Program-made: the position numbers and the translations under genes
From: Bacteroidales bacterium
Lineage (GTDB): Bacteria; Bacteroidota; Bacteroidia; Bacteroidales; F082
Assembly (NCBI GenBank): GCA_017394865.1
Contig: JAFPWT010000009.1
Span: forward strand, 62,001-126,000
Direction of reading: 5' to 3'
Length of the DNA: 64,000 nucleotides
Shown here: positions 61,985-64,000 of the stretch, in pieces
How the letters are laid out: each line of letters opens with the position of its first letter
Position numbering within the stretch: position 1 is the stretch's first letter
The notes under the pieces: generated by a model
Database searches by the model: none
What the model was told of the DNA's origin: nothing
The model's input: the letters and a program-made list of their open reading frames with translations, nothing else

Positions 61985-62030
61985 GACTTCTATTCCTTTA
62001 TGATTACAATTGTCTCTTCAAAATGGACTG

Positions 62031-62060
62031 CAAAAGTACAACTTTTTTTTGAACCTGCAA
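62031..62060 (-). promoter_or_regulatory. Promoter of rpmB
   Basis: Minus-strand TTG (62058-62060), 19 bases, TACTTTTG (62031-62038); 46 bases of leader follow. It lies in the gap after mscS. Confidence 0.7.
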
Positions 62061-62068
62061 CAAAAACT

Positions 62069-63022
62069 TTAATTTTTCTGATCGAGGTGCACATCGACCT
62101 GTGGGAACGGGAAGTGCAGGCCCTCTTTCGGCAGGGTTTTGTAGATCTTTTCGTTCATACCGAAAAACACCGGCCAGTAATCTGCCGACTTCACCCAAAC
62201 CCTCATTTTAAGATCAACGGAGCTGTTGTTCAGCTCAGCAATTTCTATAAATGGCTCTGGATCTGTCAGAATTCGGGAATCCTCCTTGCATAGGCGCAGA
62301 AGAACCGCTTTTGCAACATCGTAATCATCTCCGTAAGAAATAGATACCGTCCAATCGACACGTCGTGTCTCTTCTTTGGTGAAGATGGTCATGACACCTG
62401 TCGACAGGATGCCATTGGGAATATGGATGACTTTATTATCGGTAGTCAGAACGATCGTATTGAAAATCTGTATCTCTTTCACCACACCCTCTTGTCCTTG
62501 GGCGGCGATGAAGTCACCCACCTTGAAGGGCCTGAACAGCATGATGATCACCCCGCCGGCAAAGTTCTGCAAAGTGCCGCTCAACGCCATGCCGATGGCC
62601 AGTCCCGCCGAAGCAAGCAAGGCAACCAAAGACGAAGTATTAACACCTAAAATACTGATTATAAATATAATAAGTATAAAATTCAGGATAACAGAAAGCA
62701 GATTCGACAAGAATTTATGCAACGTGGGGTCGCCTTTCCGGCTCATGATGCCATTTGCCATCCAACGTTTTGCGATCTTGATCAGCCAACGTCCGATGAT
62801 AAGAACAAGAAGCGCCACCAAAAGCTTGATTCCAAAAGGAATGAGGTATTGACGCACCAGTTGCGGCACCCACACGCTCACGGGAGTGTCACGCAACATC
62901 TGATAGGTGTCCGTGATGGCCTGGACGGTAGAGTCGTTTTGGATGGTTTCGCCCACCTGACCAGCAATACTGTCAATTACAGGAAGGCTATCATTTATAA
63001 GAGAGGTGTCGTTTTCGAGCAT
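62069..63022 (-). CDS. mscS: Small-conductance mechanosensitive channel (MscS family)
   Basis: 317 residues. Polar N-terminus (about 1-50), three membrane helices (about 60-80, 105-125, 130-155; the last, pore-lining helix is LASAGLAIGMALSGTLQNFAGGVII), then the conserved beta domain (FRPFKVGDFIAAQGQEGVVKEIQIFNTIVLTTDNKVIHIPNG) and C-terminal alpha/beta part. Opens on hypo-osmotic shock. The N-terminal extension is longer than in E. coli MscS. Divergent from the exosortase gene. Confidence 0.9.
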   Translation of the reverse strand: MLENDTSLINDSLPVIDSIAGQVGETIQNDSTVQAITDTYQMLRDTPVSVWVPQLVRQYLIPFGIKLLVALLVLIIGRWLIKIAKRWMANGIMSRKGDPTLHKFLSNLLSVILNFILIIFIISILGVNTSSLVALLASAGLAIGMALSGTLQNFAGGVIIMLFRPFKVGDFIAAQGQEGVVKEIQIFNTIVLTTDNKVIHIPNGILSTGVMTIFTKEETRRVDWTVSISYGDDYDVAKAVLLRLCKEDSRILTDPEPFIEIAELNNSSVDLKMRVWVKSADYWPVFFGMNEKIYKTLPKEGLHFPFPQVDVHLDQKN

Positions 63023-63042
63023 GGTTTCTTTCTTTGAAACTG

Positions 63043-63070
63043 CAAAATTACAACATTTTTATTACATTTG
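63043..63070. promoter_or_regulatory. Divergent -7 boxes, mscS / exosortase
   Basis: Minus strand TAATTTTG at 63043-63050; plus strand TACATTTG at 63063-63070, only four bases before the exosortase ATG, implying a leaderless or nearly leaderless mRNA. -33 boxes poor. Confidence 0.5.
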
Positions 63071-63074
63071 CGGC

Positions 63075-63677
63075 ATGAAAACGACATTGAAAGACTATTT
63101 GAAAGATCCCAAAAACAGAAGTACCGTGGATGTGGGACTGTTCATCATCCTCATTCTCAGTTTTCACTTTCTGTATCTAGGATGGCAGGCTTTGGACTTC
63201 TGGCCCATCAAAGGCGCTATCGACAAGTTGAGTCTTTGGTCGGTGGAACTACTTTTCGGACAGAGTTGCTGGGTACTGGAACACATCTTCGGCATCGACA
63301 TCACCACCGTCAGCGAAACGAGACGGATTCTCGCCTTAAGCAGGGATGGAAGCTTTGTTGGTGTCACCATAGCCCCATTGTGCGCCAGTTTGAAACAATG
63401 GCTGCACTGGCTGTTTTTAATGCTCATCTTCCCCGGACCGTGGAAGCATAAAGCATGGTATATCCCTGCCGGACTGGTCATCATCGAGTGGACCAATGTG
63501 GTGCGCATCTGTGGCATCCTGATGATGCAGATGCAGTGGCCTGGGCCAAAGACCTTCCACATCGCTCACGACTATATCTTCAAGGTATTCTTCTACCTCG
63601 TCATCTTCCTGATGTGGGTGCTTTGGGTGGAGAAATTCAAAAATAAGAAACAGAAAAAAGCAGAACAACATGAATAA
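63075..63677 (+). CDS. Exosortase/archaeosortase-family membrane transpeptidase
   Basis: 200 residues from ATG 63075; a longer frame from 63006 overlaps mscS and the promoter. Four to five membrane helices. The three catalytic positions of exosortases are present: Cys103 (VTIAPLCASLKQW), Arg144 (EWTNVVRICG) and His165 (FHIAHDYIF). These enzymes cut a C-terminal sorting signal and transfer the protein to a lipid or glycan. No PEP-CTERM-like substrate gene is seen in the window. It overlaps the ROK gene by 8 bp. Subtype not assigned. Confidence 0.75.
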   Translation: MKTTLKDYLKDPKNRSTVDVGLFIILILSFHFLYLGWQALDFWPIKGAIDKLSLWSVELLFGQSCWVLEHIFGIDITTVSETRRILALSRDGSFVGVTIAPLCASLKQWLHWLFLMLIFPGPWKHKAWYIPAGLVIIEWTNVVRICGILMMQMQWPGPKTFHIAHDYIFKVFFYLVIFLMWVLWVEKFKNKKQKKAEQHE

Positions 63678-64000
63678 CGACATCATCTTTGTCCTTGACG
63701 CCGGCGGCACTGGATTCAAGTTCTCCGCGGTAAGCGATTATAAGGAAATCATTGAGCCCTTTACGATTCCATCGGCGGCACCGACCCTCGAGGAAGTGCT
63801 GCAAAAACTCATCGACGGTTTCCACGAGTGTGAGACACGTTGCGGCAGCAAGGCCAAGGCCATCAGCTTCTGCTTCCCCGGCCCTGCCGACTACCCTAAC
63901 GGCATCATCGGCGACTTGCCCAATCTGCCTACTTTCCGCGGCGGCGTAGCCTTGAAACAGATGCTTGAAAACGAATTCCAAGTACCCGTGTTCATTAATA
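63670..64000 (+). CDS. ROK-family sugar kinase/regulator, N-terminal part (cut by window edge)
   Basis: First 110 residues only. ATP-binding start DIIFVLDAGGTGFKFSAVS (DxGGT type) and SFCFPGPADYPNGIIGDLPNLPTFRGG, matching ROK glucokinases without an N-terminal HTH. Substrate cannot be told. Starts inside the exosortase stop region, so the pair is co-transcribed. Confidence 0.82.
   Translation, partial: MNNDIIFVLDAGGTGFKFSAVSDYKEIIEPFTIPSAAPTLEEVLQKLIDGFHECETRCGSKAKAISFCFPGPADYPNGIIGDLPNLPTFRGGVALKQMLENEFQVPVFIN

Overview
The window reads as a piece of a Bacteroidales (Bacteroidota) chromosome of medium GC. Four things point there. Genes are preceded by the phylum's own promoter type (TTG or TTTG, 18-21 bases, then TAnnTTTG). 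Ribosome binding sites are mostly weak. Type IX secretion and gliding-type genes are present (PorZ, GldB, GldH, and an Endonuclease I with a type IX sorting tail). The core genes are Bacteroidota-like (LysRS with a C-terminal extension, YicC, ClC-CBS, a FadL-like barrel-TPR-LptC-CBS-PpiD cluster). I cannot name a genus. No prophage, insertion sequence, CRISPR array or rRNA operon is visible. Nearly all of it is housekeeping and cell-envelope chromosome.

Left part (1-19.3 kb): the 5' end of purL; an operon of tryptophanase, MntP-like membrane protein and secreted nuclease; an outer-membrane barrel divergent from a C69 dipeptidase; an envelope-biogenesis operon on the minus strand (FadL-like barrel, TPR protein, LptC, CBS-domain membrane protein, PpiD foldase); tRNA-Phe; a family 9 glycosyltransferase divergent from lnt-dus; a lipoprotein nitroreductase; ornithine aminotransferase; and a metallo-beta-lactamase-fold hydrolase.

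Middle part (19.3-45 kb): a large peptidase-like/TolB-propeller/barrel fusion; a 3' intergenic region with unusual RNA-like structure; a cell-wall elongation operon (PBP2, RodA, MltD, DUF4837 lipoprotein, a lone HsdR-N nuclease domain). Divergent from this runs gldH followed by a Wza/Wzc/NusG-like/coiled-coil cassette with no sugar-biosynthesis genes beside it. Then come recO-porZ, tRNA-Arg overlapping the end of xth, a ClC channel, an M23 peptidase, gmk-nadD, holB, and an AT-rich WG-repeat lipoprotein next to a GC-rich, hairpin-dense non-coding patch.

Right part (45-64 kb): lysS; a DUF486-yicC-ybaK operon; the comM ATPase; pncC facing gldB; a nucleoside phosphorylase; three tandem outer-membrane protein genes (two OmpA-like); a solitary N6-adenine methylase with a MerR-like N-terminus; an Xaa-Pro aminopeptidase; a TonB-dependent receptor; rpmB standing alone; an MscS channel; an exosortase-like membrane protease; and the start of a ROK-family kinase.

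Functionally the window is dominated by envelope assembly: LPS and lipoprotein maturation (LptC, Lnt, GT9), outer-membrane protein folding (PpiD), peptidoglycan synthesis and turnover (PBP2, RodA, MltD, M23), type IX export, and polysaccharide export with chain-length control. The strongest candidates for something new are the structured region 22575-22688, the Wza/Wzc/NusG/coiled-coil cassette with its Gly-Tyr tail, the WG-repeat gene with its GC-rich companion, the perfect 13-bp inverted repeat inside the lptC signal sequence, and the palindrome at the tryptophanase promoter. None looks like a complete new defence or metabolic system.
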